Positions 15,259 to 24,094 of a stretch of DNA of 63,498 nucleotides are shown here, one piece after another (within the stretch, counting starts at the first letter, position 1; each line of letters opens with the position of its first letter). The DNA lies in IMG/VR virus record IMGVR_UViG_3300025430_000019, positions 1-63,498 of that record, one strand, 5' to 3'. The position numbers were made by a program, and so were the translations under genes. The DNA is from a virus. The notes under the pieces are model-generated. The model was not told the DNA's origin, did no database searches, and was given only the letters and a program-made list of their open reading frames with translations.

Positions 15259-16161
15259 TTAGTAGGAACCGTAGATTCCTAATGGATCAGACCAGCCAAA
15301 GCTGTAACGCTCACGAGACTTGTAACGAACATTACCGGTATCGAAGTCCCCGTCCATAGAATTTTGCAATGGTGTACGAACGAAGTGCTTGAGACCGTTA
15401 GGTACGTCAGTTGTCAAGAACCAAGCATTGGTAGCTGTCAAGAAGTGGTTAATTGTATAACCTTCTGGAACAGAACCGTTGTTCTTGATTGCGTTGATGT
15501 CGTTGTTGTTTGTACCAACACGGAGTTCAGTATCGAGCAAACGTGTTGCAACGAACTGGAGTGCTGGAGGAACAACCAATTTCTTAGGTTTAGCAGCGAT
15601 CAAGAGGCCACGCTCATCTGTCCATGCAGCGATCTGAATAACAGCATTTTCAAGGGCTGTTTCGTTCAAGTCAGCAGGAGTAGAAGGAGTGTTAGCGTTA
15701 GTACCACCGTTAACGAGTGGGTGTGCTATGTTAAGTAAAGAAACACCATCACCACCAGCATAAGCAGCGTTGAATGCGTTGTTTAGAACAGCGGCTGCTT
15801 TAACTTGCTTGGTGTAAGCCATAGCACGAGCTAGACCTTTTGTATAACGCGCAGACAATGAGTCATACAAGTTATCCTCAATAGCCTCTTCTGTTAAGGA
15901 GAAGCCAAGAGCGATTGTCTCGTGGTTATAGCGGGCTGTCCATGCTTCTTGAGCATTGTCATAAGCGATGGCGTTGCCCTCGGCCTTAACAGGTGCTGCA
16001 GAGAAACCTGACAGTTTTGTTTCTTCTTCGAATGAACGCTCAGAGGTCTCTGTTTCATAGATCTCTTTGTGTTCTTCGCCGTAGCGTGCGTACTCTAATC
16101 CAAACAATGCGTTCAGTCCAGGGAGCAGCTCTTTGAGCAGTTGTGCGCGTGAAATTGCCAT
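15259..16161 (-). CDS. Major capsid protein (Mu gpT-like)
   Basis: 300 residues. The N terminus (RAQLLKELLPGLNALFGLEYARYGEEHKEIYETETSERSFEEETKLSGF) and the segment YNHETIALGFSLTEEAIEDNLYD...SARYTKGLARAMAYTKQV match HK97-fold major head proteins of the Mu gpT-like group. The end ERYSFGWSDPLGIYGS is typical. It self-assembles into the icosahedral shell, presumably with the scaffold at 17482-18432. There is no obvious N-terminal cleavage domain, consistent with a separate scaffold. AAGGAGTAAC lies before the ATG and a strong terminator follows. Confidence 0.85.
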   Translation of the reverse strand: MAISRAQLLKELLPGLNALFGLEYARYGEEHKEIYETETSERSFEEETKLSGFSAAPVKAEGNAIAYDNAQEAWTARYNHETIALGFSLTEEAIEDNLYDSLSARYTKGLARAMAYTKQVKAAAVLNNAFNAAYAGGDGVSLLNIAHPLVNGGTNANTPSTPADLNETALENAVIQIAAWTDERGLLIAAKPKKLVVPPALQFVATRLLDTELRVGTNNNDINAIKNNGSVPEGYTINHFLTATNAWFLTTDVPNGLKHFVRTPLQNSMDGDFDTGNVRYKSRERYSFGWSDPLGIYGSY

Positions 16162-16174
16162 TTTATGTTACTCC

Positions 16175-17011
16175 TTAAACAGCGGTTGCAGTGTAATACT
16201 CATGTATACCGAAATTCAATTTAACAAGAACTTCAGGATAGTTTGTAAACACAATGGTTGATGCGGAAGGAATAGCTGTTACGCCACCCGGTACTGCTGG
16301 AGCTACGTTTAAAGTTCCAGATGTTGCGCCGGCTGAAATAGCTGCGGTAACAAAAGATCCAGTTTCAATTAACTGTCCATTAGTTGCTAAGTAAGCTACG
16401 TCAGCACCTTGCAACACGTTGCCGTTAGGTCCGGTTGTCATAGTGATAGTAGTTGTGCTTGAGCTACCAACAGCAGAGTAAGATTGAGCTGTATCACGAA
16501 CAATATCAACAACGCGCACAGGGAATGTGTTTGTAGTCAAAGTTGCAGAGTAAAGCAATGCGTTAGCAGAGTCGCCAGTATTGACGTTACCAGTGTTGTT
16601 AATCATCTGGTAGTTTTGGCCAATCATGGGGATGCTTGCTGATGCAACAGTAGTTCCAGATGAGCAAACAACAGCTTTGAAAACTGTGTCAGGATCATCA
16701 CAAACAACTGCTTGTGCATCACCAGCTAAAGTGCTTGCAGGCCAGTATTGGCTGAAACGCTTTTGCTTAGTTACTGGGTCTGTATAGTTACAGCCAAGGA
16801 AAATACCAACCATGCCTGATGCACCGCCACCAGTAGAAACTGATTGACGTGTGATGAAGCCTTGGGCTAGTGCAACGAAATCGCCGTAAAAAATACTGGT
16901 AGCATAGCCGTACTGGATAGGCAACTGACGAGTTGATCCAGCAAAAACTTGTCCACCAATAAGATTTACAGGCTTTAGGCCGTAAGGGGCCGATACTGTA
17001 GGATATGCCAT
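16175..17011 (-). CDS. Head protein between scaffold and capsid genes
   Basis: 278 residues. The start MAYPTVSAPYGLKPVNLIGGQVFAGSTRQLPIQYGYATSIFYGD is a common pattern of phage head-cluster proteins directly upstream of gpT-like capsid genes. The protein is beta-rich (GMVGIFLGCNYTDPVTKQKRFSQYW) with a Thr/Gly-rich second half. Probably a decoration or second shell protein. Its stop forms TAAGGAGT, the capsid gene's Shine-Dalgarno sequence. Confidence 0.6.
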   Translation of the reverse strand: MAYPTVSAPYGLKPVNLIGGQVFAGSTRQLPIQYGYATSIFYGDFVALAQGFITRQSVSTGGGASGMVGIFLGCNYTDPVTKQKRFSQYWPASTLAGDAQAVVCDDPDTVFKAVVCSSGTTVASASIPMIGQNYQMINNTGNVNTGDSANALLYSATLTTNTFPVRVVDIVRDTAQSYSAVGSSSTTTITMTTGPNGNVLQGADVAYLATNGQLIETGSFVTAAISAGATSGTLNVAPAVPGGVTAIPSASTIVFTNYPEVLVKLNFGIHEYYTATAV

Positions 17012-17027
17012 TTAAATCTCCAAAAAT

Positions 17028-17480
17028 TTATGAACCTTTTCCAAAGCTCACCTGCGTTTTGCCTTCTCTAAAGATCGGCATACGTGGGTCACTTTGACGC
17101 ATTAAATTGTTATCCACAGCTTCCGTCTGTTTCCGTGTTTGGTCAGCGTAGTAATCTTGCTGCTGTTGCACGAATTCTTCAGGTGTTTTGCAAAGTAACA
17201 ACCCGCCAATTTCAATGTTGCCTTTAAAGCGTCCATTGTCATCAACTAGCAGTTTGAATTTCGGTTGTTCCTCTACTGTCACAGGCTCCCAGCCTTCCCT
17301 CAGTCTTGAAGAAAGATTGCGGGGGTCCGCATTGTTCAGCATCGAAACACGAATCCATCTGTAAGCATAACCAGCCTGTTTGTCCGGCTCAGGTAAAAGT
17401 TCTGGTGGACGCCACTGCTTAGGGCGCTCAGTAAGTTCACGGTTATCTAGCTCACGGGTCAATCTTGTTTTGTCGGTCAT
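17028..17480 (-). CDS. Conserved head-assembly region protein
   Basis: 150 residues, hydrophilic. The recognisable segment YRWIRVSMLNNADPRNLSSRLREGWEPVTVEEQP...IGGLLLCKTPEEFVQQQQDYY recurs in many phages between scaffold and capsid genes. No function is established that I know of. It starts one base downstream of the scaffold stop, indicating coupling. Confidence 0.6.
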   Translation of the reverse strand: MTDKTRLTRELDNRELTERPKQWRPPELLPEPDKQAGYAYRWIRVSMLNNADPRNLSSRLREGWEPVTVEEQPKFKLLVDDNGRFKGNIEIGGLLLCKTPEEFVQQQQDYYADQTRKQTEAVDNNLMRQSDPRMPIFREGKTQVSFGKGS

Positions 17481-17481
17481 G

Positions 17482-18432
17482 TTATAGCTCCAATTTTAAA
17501 AGTTCACGGGCGTACTGCTCATTAGTCAAACCAAGTCTTTTTGCGATAGCTTGTTGTGAGGTCTTTAACTTCACAGGCTGCTTTGCTGTGCTTCTGGTTG
17601 CAGACGCTACAACAGTGCTCGCTCTTCGACTCTGAGTTTTGGGTTCATTGTCTACTTCATCGACTTTAGTTTGAGGTTCCAAGGCTTCAAAATAGTCAGG
17701 GAACGCTTTGCGTACTGTTTTGTCCAGCCGCTCATAATACTGATCACTACCTATGAACTCTTTACCGTATTCGTCGGCAAGCTCTTCATGTACACCGAGT
17801 GCAAAAGCGGTCATAGATTTTTTACTTCCATACCACGGATTCTTTGCAGTCCAATTCTGAAGTTTGGGGTCAGTTGGACGTGCTTGTTCCTGCACTTGTG
17901 GCATTTGTACCTCATTTTCGAGGTTTTGTAAAGTAGGTCTGTAATTTTTCGCACTATTTAGTTTTAGTGTTGCGTCAGTCATACGCTGCTGAGCTTCAAT
18001 AATCTTGTCAGCTTCGCCTGTTTCTAACGCCTCCCTATACCCTCTTTTAGCGATTTCTACTGCCAATTCAGCCGCATTAGTGGCTGTAGACATGTATTCT
18101 TTCTCGCCAGAAGATAAAGTAGACCTAAGTCGCTTATTTTCTTCAAGAAGTTTTTGAGCAGCTTCAACAGCAGCTTGGCGCTCTCTAGTAGCGGCTTCTT
18201 TCTCACGACGCTCATCGTGCCAGACTTTCTTCATCTGGATAAGCTTTTCTTTAGCTTCTACGCTGTATTTATCTAGCTCATCTACTTCTAGCTTCTCAAC
18301 AATCTCTTTGGGCATAGGCTGGCGCCCACGGTCCTCGGGGGGAGTATCGTCTTCTAGTTCAATGTCTATTTCAACATCGGGTTTACCCTTATTTACAGGA
18401 TCTATCTCGTCTGGGAATTTGTATTGTTCCAT
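17482..18432 (-). CDS. Scaffolding protein candidate
   Basis: 316 residues, highly charged. The acidic N terminus (DVEIDIELEDDTPPEDRG) is followed by a long coiled-coil segment at about 60-165 (KEKLIQMKKVWHDERREKEAATRERQAAVEAAQKLLEENKRLRS). The C terminus is basic and helical (KTSQQAIAKRLGLTNEQYARELLKLEL). Acidic-coil-basic-tail order and its place between portal and capsid genes fit internal scaffolds such as P22 gp8. The identification is by architecture, not sequence motif. Confidence 0.7.
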   Translation of the reverse strand: MEQYKFPDEIDPVNKGKPDVEIDIELEDDTPPEDRGRQPMPKEIVEKLEVDELDKYSVEAKEKLIQMKKVWHDERREKEAATRERQAAVEAAQKLLEENKRLRSTLSSGEKEYMSTATNAAELAVEIAKRGYREALETGEADKIIEAQQRMTDATLKLNSAKNYRPTLQNLENEVQMPQVQEQARPTDPKLQNWTAKNPWYGSKKSMTAFALGVHEELADEYGKEFIGSDQYYERLDKTVRKAFPDYFEALEPQTKVDEVDNEPKTQSRRASTVVASATRSTAKQPVKLKTSQQAIAKRLGLTNEQYARELLKLEL

Positions 18433-18444
18433 TTTTGTTGGTCC

Positions 18445-18849
18445 TTAATTTTTACGTTTAATACCACGTGGATCATCGACCGTACCTTCGACTGTATCGT
18501 CGTTGATTAAGCGGAATTCTCTACCGTGAATGACTAAGCGAGTACCAGCATTGGGTCGTACAAGAATGAAGTCTCCTTGTTTGCACCAGGGTCCGGACGG
18601 AAATTTAGCAGTATCTTTATAAGCATCAGGTCCCATAGATACGACAAAGAGTACTGTTGTTAGCATCTCGTCAAATTGAATGGTCTGATCAGCTTTAATA
18701 ATACCGCTCTCGAACTCTTTTTCTTGTTCGGGAATTGCACACAGGATTTTGTAGCCTGCGGGTCTTGGTAATTGCTTAGCTTTTTCTTCTTCCGTTTTGT
18801 GAAAGATTCTGTCTAAGTCAACTGCCAAGGAGGGGTCGATTTTAGTCAT
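18445..18849 (-). CDS. GroES-like co-chaperonin
   Basis: 134 residues. The order of segments (LPRPAGYKILCAIPEQEKEFESGIIKAD; VLFVVSMGPDAYKDTAKFPSGPWCKQGDFILVRPNAGTRLVIHGREFRLINDDTVEGTV) follows the chaperonin-10 beta-barrel: ...GYKIL, a glycine-rich mobile-loop region, V..VG.G, G..V.V. .G. .. .I.G.....I.... A phage Cpn10 can redirect host GroEL to fold a capsid protein, as T4 gp31 does. Its position between portal and scaffold genes supports that role. The first 25 residues are an extra extension. Overlaps the upstream gene by eight bases. Confidence 0.7.
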   Translation of the reverse strand: MTKIDPSLAVDLDRIFHKTEEEKAKQLPRPAGYKILCAIPEQEKEFESGIIKADQTIQFDEMLTTVLFVVSMGPDAYKDTAKFPSGPWCKQGDFILVRPNAGTRLVIHGREFRLINDDTVEGTVDDPRGIKRKN

Positions 18850-19033
18850 CGTCGGAATGCTCCAAGTGTTTTATGAGGTCGTTTGCGTAATCACGTGCGA
18901 ACGATAGACCTCGAATCTCGCCGCACAATCTTGAATACTCGTTATGGTCAACGCATTGTCCTCCGCTAACCCATTGTCTTAACGAGTCAACTTTTTTGTC
19001 TATCTCGTTAATTACTGTTTCGAGTTCTCTCAT
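18842..19033 (-). CDS. Small conserved helical protein
   Basis: 63 residues (ETVINEIDKKVDSLRQWVSGGQCVDHNEYSRLCGEIRGLSFARDYANDLIKHLE). The pattern resembles small helical proteins found beside phage portal genes. The ATG overlaps the portal stop (19030-19033), and the 3' end overlaps the GroES-like gene. Function unknown; expression is coupled to the portal. Confidence 0.6.
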   Translation of the reverse strand: MRELETVINEIDKKVDSLRQWVSGGQCVDHNEYSRLCGEIRGLSFARDYANDLIKHLEHSDDD

Positions 19034-21594
19034 TCTTTACCTTTCTTTGTTTCAGGTGTAGTTTGCTGATTCATCAAGTTTGCCATGTGTTGATGCGCAT
19101 GGTCGCTACGTTTTTGGTTTGTCTGATGCTCAAGGTTGCTTTTCTGTTGGCCTTGTTGGTGCTGCAAGTTTGTCATGTGCTTAGTTATATCAATTGCACT
19201 TGTTAGCCCTGCGCGTTGGGACTCCCTATCATGCAACATCTGATCTGCTTGGACTTTAGCCGCGGCGTTGAGTCCAGCTGTTTGTTGCTGCGTTTGAATG
19301 CGTTGTTGTTCAAGTTGTAGCTGTGCTTGTTTATAAGCTTGCTCCGCCTTGTCGTTAGCAATCTTGCGTTGCAGGTCTTGCGCTTTAATCTGCAAGTCTT
19401 GTTGCTGAAGCTGAATAAGCGGGTCTTGCGCTTGCTGTTGGTTTTGTTGCTGCTGGGCTTCTTGCTGGTGTTGTTGCAACAATTTTTGTGAAGCCTGGGC
19501 TGCAAGTTGAGATATGCGAACTTCCATATCTTTTGGAATATTTTCTTGTTCGCCGTACAAATTGTCGTCTTTCTCTTCGGGTAACGTGATACCCATTGCT
19601 TGTTCCATTTGCTTGCGGTACTCGTAGCCTAAATGCTCAGCAATATGAGCGTTCATAGCTGACTGCATCTGCTGCGCCATCGGGTTTTGACCAATAATTT
19701 GCATGATCTTCGGGTCTTGCATAGCTGACATATGGACTGTAATATGCGCCTGGTGATCCTGATATAAGAACGCTTTTACAGGTTTTAGCGCAATAATGTT
19801 CTGGTTTTCTGTAACTGGATCAGTCGGTAGCATATCTTCATCCAACTTAACCAGCTTCTGTGCGTTCTTAATACCCAGCACGTCTAGCATCTGCCTATAT
19901 AAGAGCGCCATATTAAATAGCTGAGGCTGGCCCTGGGCAAGTTGTAATACTGCTTGGTACTGCACAATCTTTTGCGCCATTGTCGCGGCGTTGGGATCGC
20001 TAACTGGGTGGATGTCACACATGTCATAGTCAGACTGTTTGGCACGACGGTCTGCATTGTCAGGCTCGTACTCATAATCTTCTGGCGTGTCGTCACGGAT
20101 AATGTCACGTAGCAAGCAAAGTTCTAACTTCATCGCATAGTGAATGCGAGCTTGAACAGCGCTCATCACCTTTAACGTTCTCTCTAAGATTGCCAACGTT
20201 GTGCCAACTGGAGCTGCAGCTGACATATCAGAGACAGTTAAATCAGCTGTGTTTGCAAACCTACGACCATCTTCTACGATCTGGTTAAGTAGCGTCATCA
20301 ATACTTGTGACGGTTCTTTATATGGCAACGGCATTACGTTGTCACGCATTGTTCCACTTGGAACATCTACATCACGGAACTCTCCGGGGCTTATTGGGGT
20401 GTCGTCACCTTTGATACGTAAACCTTTAGTTTTGAAGCCGCCAGGCAGATTAGATAATGTACCGGCGTCCACAAGCTGCCTAATAAGGCTAGTACCAGAC
20501 TTAGCAAAAGAACCAATAAGATGTATAAGCCCAAAAGCATAAAAACCAAAGCCTGGTATGTAAGAGTAATGAACAAAGTGATTACGCTTTTTGCGCAATT
20601 TATCCTCTTGTTTCCAGTTCCTACGAATTGATAAGACATTAGCGGTTCCTTTTTCGATTGTTATGACATATGGGAGAGCAATGCCATCATCGTCCTCGTA
20701 ACCTTCTAAGTCACGGTCAACGTGCATCTCAAGAATCTTATAGCGGTCATCGGCTGTTGCCCTAAACCCCATGTTTTCTGCGATCTTTTTCTCAACATCA
20801 TCAAGATTGTTAATTGGGTCGCCGAGGTCAATGTCGCGGTAAAAACCTGCCACTTGAAGTTTGCGCACCTCGTTCTCAGTCTTGCGCATGACATGGGTAA
20901 CACGTGGGCTTGTTTGCAAGCTTGACGCGCCATATGGCACAACTAAATCATCAGCGGATACAAACATAGCTGCTGGACGGTTTGTATCTGGGTCAAAATA
21001 AACTTTCTTAAATGCGTTACCAGCTAGACCCAAACCCCACACCATACGCTCATGCTCAGGTCTGTACTCAACCATCTCGTCCGTAATGCGGTAATTCATA
21101 TCGTCTTGTACGCGCTGAGCCGCATCTTTTTTCTCTGGCGTCTCACGCCCAATTATTTGGGTCTTAACAGGTCCAGTTGCGGGTAGCGTTTCCATAACTG
21201 TCTCAGCTTGAAACTTAACTATTGCTTCAGCAAGGAGTGGATGGTATACGCCACATGCGCCCTCCCAAGGCTCGCTTCGTTCTTCTATTTTTAAGCCAAG
21301 AAGTTCTAAGCCATCTACATATGTTTGCATCCAGTCTTTGCGGGACGAAATATCATCTTCAAAATCTGAAAGCAACTCACTTGCAATTGCTGCAAGCGTA
21401 CTCTCATCCATGAACTCAGCGAGGTTAGCATCAAAGTCATTCTTTGATGGGCCTGGCATCATCTCAATCTCAAAATCTCCAGCATGGATAGTTACATCGT
21501 CTGGGTTCTCAATTTCAATTTCGAGGTCTGGGCCTTCTTCTATAGGCAATTGATCTATGCCTTGCGGCGCCTGGGAGAGAGATTTATCTAACAT
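19030..21594 (-). CDS. Portal protein
   Basis: 854 residues. The body (about 60-640) has the pattern of large podovirus portals: DDISSRKDWMQTYVDGLELLGLKIEERSEPWEGACGVYHPLLAEAIVKFQAE near the N terminus, and YIPGFGFYAFGLIHLIGSFAKSGTSLIRQLVDAGTLSNLPGGFKTKGLRI in the middle. The last 200 residues are a Gln-rich coiled coil (LLQQHQQEAQQQQNQQQAQ), resembling the long C-terminal helical barrel of P22 gp1. It forms the ring through which DNA is packaged and ejected. It lies nine bases after the large terminase gene. Confidence 0.85.
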   Translation of the reverse strand: MLDKSLSQAPQGIDQLPIEEGPDLEIEIENPDDVTIHAGDFEIEMMPGPSKNDFDANLAEFMDESTLAAIASELLSDFEDDISSRKDWMQTYVDGLELLGLKIEERSEPWEGACGVYHPLLAEAIVKFQAETVMETLPATGPVKTQIIGRETPEKKDAAQRVQDDMNYRITDEMVEYRPEHERMVWGLGLAGNAFKKVYFDPDTNRPAAMFVSADDLVVPYGASSLQTSPRVTHVMRKTENEVRKLQVAGFYRDIDLGDPINNLDDVEKKIAENMGFRATADDRYKILEMHVDRDLEGYEDDDGIALPYVITIEKGTANVLSIRRNWKQEDKLRKKRNHFVHYSYIPGFGFYAFGLIHLIGSFAKSGTSLIRQLVDAGTLSNLPGGFKTKGLRIKGDDTPISPGEFRDVDVPSGTMRDNVMPLPYKEPSQVLMTLLNQIVEDGRRFANTADLTVSDMSAAAPVGTTLAILERTLKVMSAVQARIHYAMKLELCLLRDIIRDDTPEDYEYEPDNADRRAKQSDYDMCDIHPVSDPNAATMAQKIVQYQAVLQLAQGQPQLFNMALLYRQMLDVLGIKNAQKLVKLDEDMLPTDPVTENQNIIALKPVKAFLYQDHQAHITVHMSAMQDPKIMQIIGQNPMAQQMQSAMNAHIAEHLGYEYRKQMEQAMGITLPEEKDDNLYGEQENIPKDMEVRISQLAAQASQKLLQQHQQEAQQQQNQQQAQDPLIQLQQQDLQIKAQDLQRKIANDKAEQAYKQAQLQLEQQRIQTQQQTAGLNAAAKVQADQMLHDRESQRAGLTSAIDITKHMTNLQHQQGQQKSNLEHQTNQKRSDHAHQHMANLMNQQTTPETKKGKE

Positions 21595-21602
21595 GATAGT
21601 CC

Positions 21603-23132
21603 TTAATAATATGATTTGCGCCGGTTGGACTTGAAGTAAATTACTTCGTCCTCTTCGTCGGAGTCAAGGCGAATGAAGCCGCCCTTGCGAAAACGTATGA
21701 TTGCTTGGGATGTGGAGTCAACCAAGTCGTCGTGTTCTCCTGACGGGAAACTTGCTATTTCTTCAACTACTTCTTCAGCCCATGATGTTCTTGGCACCCA
21801 GACCCTGCCACTAGCAAATATATCCGCACAGGAATTTAACCTCGCTACTTTATCATTTCCTGCTGATGGTGTGAAGTCTTGAACGGGGATGCCCATCGCC
21901 CTCATCTCAGCTACTAGGGGAGCACCCGACGCCTTAGCCTCTATTATGATTGAATCTGGACTCCAGTCTTTATATTGTTCGTACGCAACTTTCTTGAGTT
22001 CTGGAAACTCCATGCGCCGTTTAAATGAATTAAGCAAAATAATATTTGCCTGGTTAACGCCTCTATCGTCTGGGCGGTCAAAGATACCCCACGTTGTACA
22101 AGCTGAGTAGTCGCTTCGCTGGGTTTTAAGAAATGCAGTATCCCAAGACTGAATAATGAAGTTGACGTAGGGCGGGTGATCTTCTTCCCACCACTGCCAC
22201 CATTCGCGTTTGATAATCGCTGATACATCGCTGGTTGGCTGCTGCATGTACTGCGCCATCCACTTAGCATTAGGAAGTTCTTGGTGAAGCGCTTCTAATT
22301 CATCAATGTTCCAAAATTCTGGCCATAGGGGTTTACCCGAAGGTAATATAGCTGGAAACTCGATCACTTCCCAGTTTTCCCCCGAGCGTTGTGCAGCTGC
22401 TTTTAAGACTTGTCCCGTTAAATCTTTCTTAGACCAGCGGGTCATAACCATAATAATAGAACCACCAGGCTGCAGACGCTGCCTTGGACCTGACGTATAC
22501 CACTCGTAAGTCTTGTCGTAAATCTCTGGGTTGGTTTCGCTTAGCGCCGCTTCTTGCTCAGAGTGCGGGTCGTCAATAATGAGAATGTCCGCGCCCTTAC
22601 CTGTGACAGCACCGCCCACACCGATAGCAAAATAGTCTCCGCCCTCGTTAGTTGCCCACCTGCCAGCTGCCTTGGAATCAGACTGGAGTCCAACTCCAGG
22701 GAAAATTGACTTATATACATCTGAGTCCACAAGATTACGGACCTTTCTTCCGAAACCCACGGCGAGTTCAGCAGTATGAGATGTCTGGATAACTTTTTTC
22801 TTTGGGAATTTACCCAAAAACCAAGCAGGTAATAAGTAAGAAGCAAATTCAGACTTAGTATGGCGCGGAGGCATATTAATAATAAGTCGTTTGATCTCCC
22901 CGTTAGCCACTCTTTCAAACGCCCTAGCCATTTTTGCATGATGTGCTCCGTCGATGAACCCAGGCCAGACTTTATGGGCAAAATCCATGAAGTTGTTCTG
23001 GCAGTTCTCTTTATGTTTAACTTCTAGCGTAGTATCTAGCTGCTCTAGCATCACACGTAGCTCAGAATCCGACAACTTGTCCAGATTATTAAGTAAAAAC
23101 TGGATCTCAGTTGCGTTATTCGGGCTGATCAT
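21603..23132 (-). CDS. terL: Terminase large subunit
   Basis: 509 residues. The ATPase domain shows a Walker A variant MPPRHTKSE at 87-95 and Walker B ILIIDDPH at 183-190, followed by a MVMTRWSKKDLTG coupling motif near 228-240. The nuclease domain has SWDTAF with Asp331, then IIIEAKASG and a late acidic site GEHDDLVDS, giving the RNase H-like metal cluster. It cuts and pumps DNA through the portal at 19030-21594. It overlaps the small-subunit gene by 17 bases. Length and motifs are complete. Confidence 0.93.
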   Translation of the reverse strand: MISPNNATEIQFLLNNLDKLSDSELRVMLEQLDTTLEVKHKENCQNNFMDFAHKVWPGFIDGAHHAKMARAFERVANGEIKRLIINMPPRHTKSEFASYLLPAWFLGKFPKKKVIQTSHTAELAVGFGRKVRNLVDSDVYKSIFPGVGLQSDSKAAGRWATNEGGDYFAIGVGGAVTGKGADILIIDDPHSEQEAALSETNPEIYDKTYEWYTSGPRQRLQPGGSIIMVMTRWSKKDLTGQVLKAAAQRSGENWEVIEFPAILPSGKPLWPEFWNIDELEALHQELPNAKWMAQYMQQPTSDVSAIIKREWWQWWEEDHPPYVNFIIQSWDTAFLKTQRSDYSACTTWGIFDRPDDRGVNQANIILLNSFKRRMEFPELKKVAYEQYKDWSPDSIIIEAKASGAPLVAEMRAMGIPVQDFTPSAGNDKVARLNSCADIFASGRVWVPRTSWAEEVVEEIASFPSGEHDDLVDSTSQAIIRFRKGGFIRLDSDEEDEVIYFKSNRRKSYY

Positions 23133-23718
23133 TAACTTCTACGTCCGTAATATCGAGAGAATTGGCTAATTTTTCGTGTGTTGGGGTGTTTTCGAACGTA
23201 TTTAACTGCATTAATGTTCGAATTCTGTCCCGAATTGCCTCTTTTAACTCGTCAGAAGTCTTGTGTGTGATGGTAATTTCTTGTTTTTCAGTGAATAAAT
23301 CGGACGCTTTGCCCAGTAATTCAAGCGCTTTTAGTGCAGTTCTGTTGTCATCGTCATTTGAGATCTGCAATAAGCGGTTCATTACTATTGTTCTGACCTG
23401 AACCTTGTCGCTTATGACCTGCTTCTCGTACTCATTAATATAACCAGCAAGTTGAAGTGCAACGCCGGGGCGTTTCATATCCTCGCGGGTCTGAGCCTGT
23501 GCAGTTTTATCTGTTTTTTTACCGAGATTTCGGAACATTTCAATGGCTTTTTCGTTTTCCTCCTCGGATAAATCGAAAGTGGCGCCATCACCTAGCTCTT
23601 GTAATAACAGAGCAGTGTTCCCCATGACTTTTGCATGGTCGTTTAGATCTTCCATTTCCATAGCGTCAGCTACGATGGGTATAGGTTTGTCGAGAGTTGG
23701 CTCAACTTGAATATTCAT
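23116..23718 (-). CDS. terS: Terminase small subunit candidate
   Basis: 200 residues from the ATG at 23718, which has AAAGGTG upstream. An 80-codon upstream extension of the frame runs through a G/C-run intergenic region without a ribosome site and is not used. The protein is helical (EEENEKAIEMFRNLGKK; EYEKQVISDKVQVRTIVMNRLLQISNDDDNRTALKALELLGKASDLFTEK). It lies directly upstream of the large subunit, the usual position. It would recognise the packaging site, perhaps in 23719-23950. Confidence 0.65.
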   Translation of the reverse strand: MNIQVEPTLDKPIPIVADAMEMEDLNDHAKVMGNTALLLQELGDGATFDLSEEENEKAIEMFRNLGKKTDKTAQAQTREDMKRPGVALQLAGYINEYEKQVISDKVQVRTIVMNRLLQISNDDDNRTALKALELLGKASDLFTEKQEITITHKTSDELKEAIRDRIRTLMQLNTFENTPTHEKLANSLDITDVEVNDQPE

Positions 23719-23953
23719 AACACCTTTTTGTGGGTATCGGTGGGCGTAGTATAGCAAAAGTTTTTTGAAAAATATATACCCCCCGGGGGTCGAACGAAAT
23801 TTTAGTGACGGGGGGGTTTCGTATAACAGAGAATAGGATGAAGTGTAAGCAGCGCTTCCAAATCTATTTTTGGAAATCGAGTGAGCAAAGTAATGTGTGA
23901 AGTCTCCCCAGGGGCAAGGCGTCAAAATAGGGTCATAGGGGTATAGTGGGGTC

Positions 23954-23980
23954 GACATAGTAACAATACGTTATTTTGTC
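23954..23980. promoter_or_regulatory. 27-base dyad, copy 1
   Basis: GACATAGTAAC, spacer AATAC, GTTATTTTGTC. It has the same 11-5-11 geometry as the nine other copies and is the most divergent one. It lies upstream of the first early promoter. Confidence 0.7.
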
Positions 23981-24017
23981 CTTTTCTAAACTATTTTTGT
24001 TGTATTTATACAAACGA

Positions 24018-24046
24018 CGATAAATAGTGGGAAAGTGTGGTAATAT
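24018..24046 (+). promoter_or_regulatory. Early promoter 1
   Basis: -10 TAATAT (24041-24046), preceded by AGTGGGAAAGTGTGG. The core matches promoters at 25392 and 26198 in spacing and sequence, but the -35 region (CGATAA) is poor, so activation may be needed. An inverted repeat GTCGAT/ATCGAC (24053-24072) begins at the expected start of transcription. Confidence 0.6.
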
Positions 24047-24094
24047 CAACCCGTCGATTAATTCCGATCGACATAACTAACAGGAGATACTCAT

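Larger units (their letters stand above)
23719..24094. promoter_or_regulatory. Divergent intergenic control region
   Basis: These 376 bases separate the leftward late block from the rightward early block. They contain a six-C/five-G palindrome (23779-23789), a seven-G run (23810-23816) enclosed by ACGAAA...TTTCGT, one 27-base dyad (23954-23980), a TTGTAT-TT-ATACAA palindrome (24000-24013), and the early promoter ending at 24046. The G/C runs next to the small terminase gene make it a candidate packaging site. I could not place a convincing leftward promoter. Confidence 0.5.

Noticed and set aside
23719-23958. 80-codon N-terminal extension of the small terminase frame
   Set aside because: No ribosome site before the ATG at 23958, which lies inside a dyad. 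The stretch crosses the G/C-run intergenic region; the ATG at 23718 has AAAGGTG.
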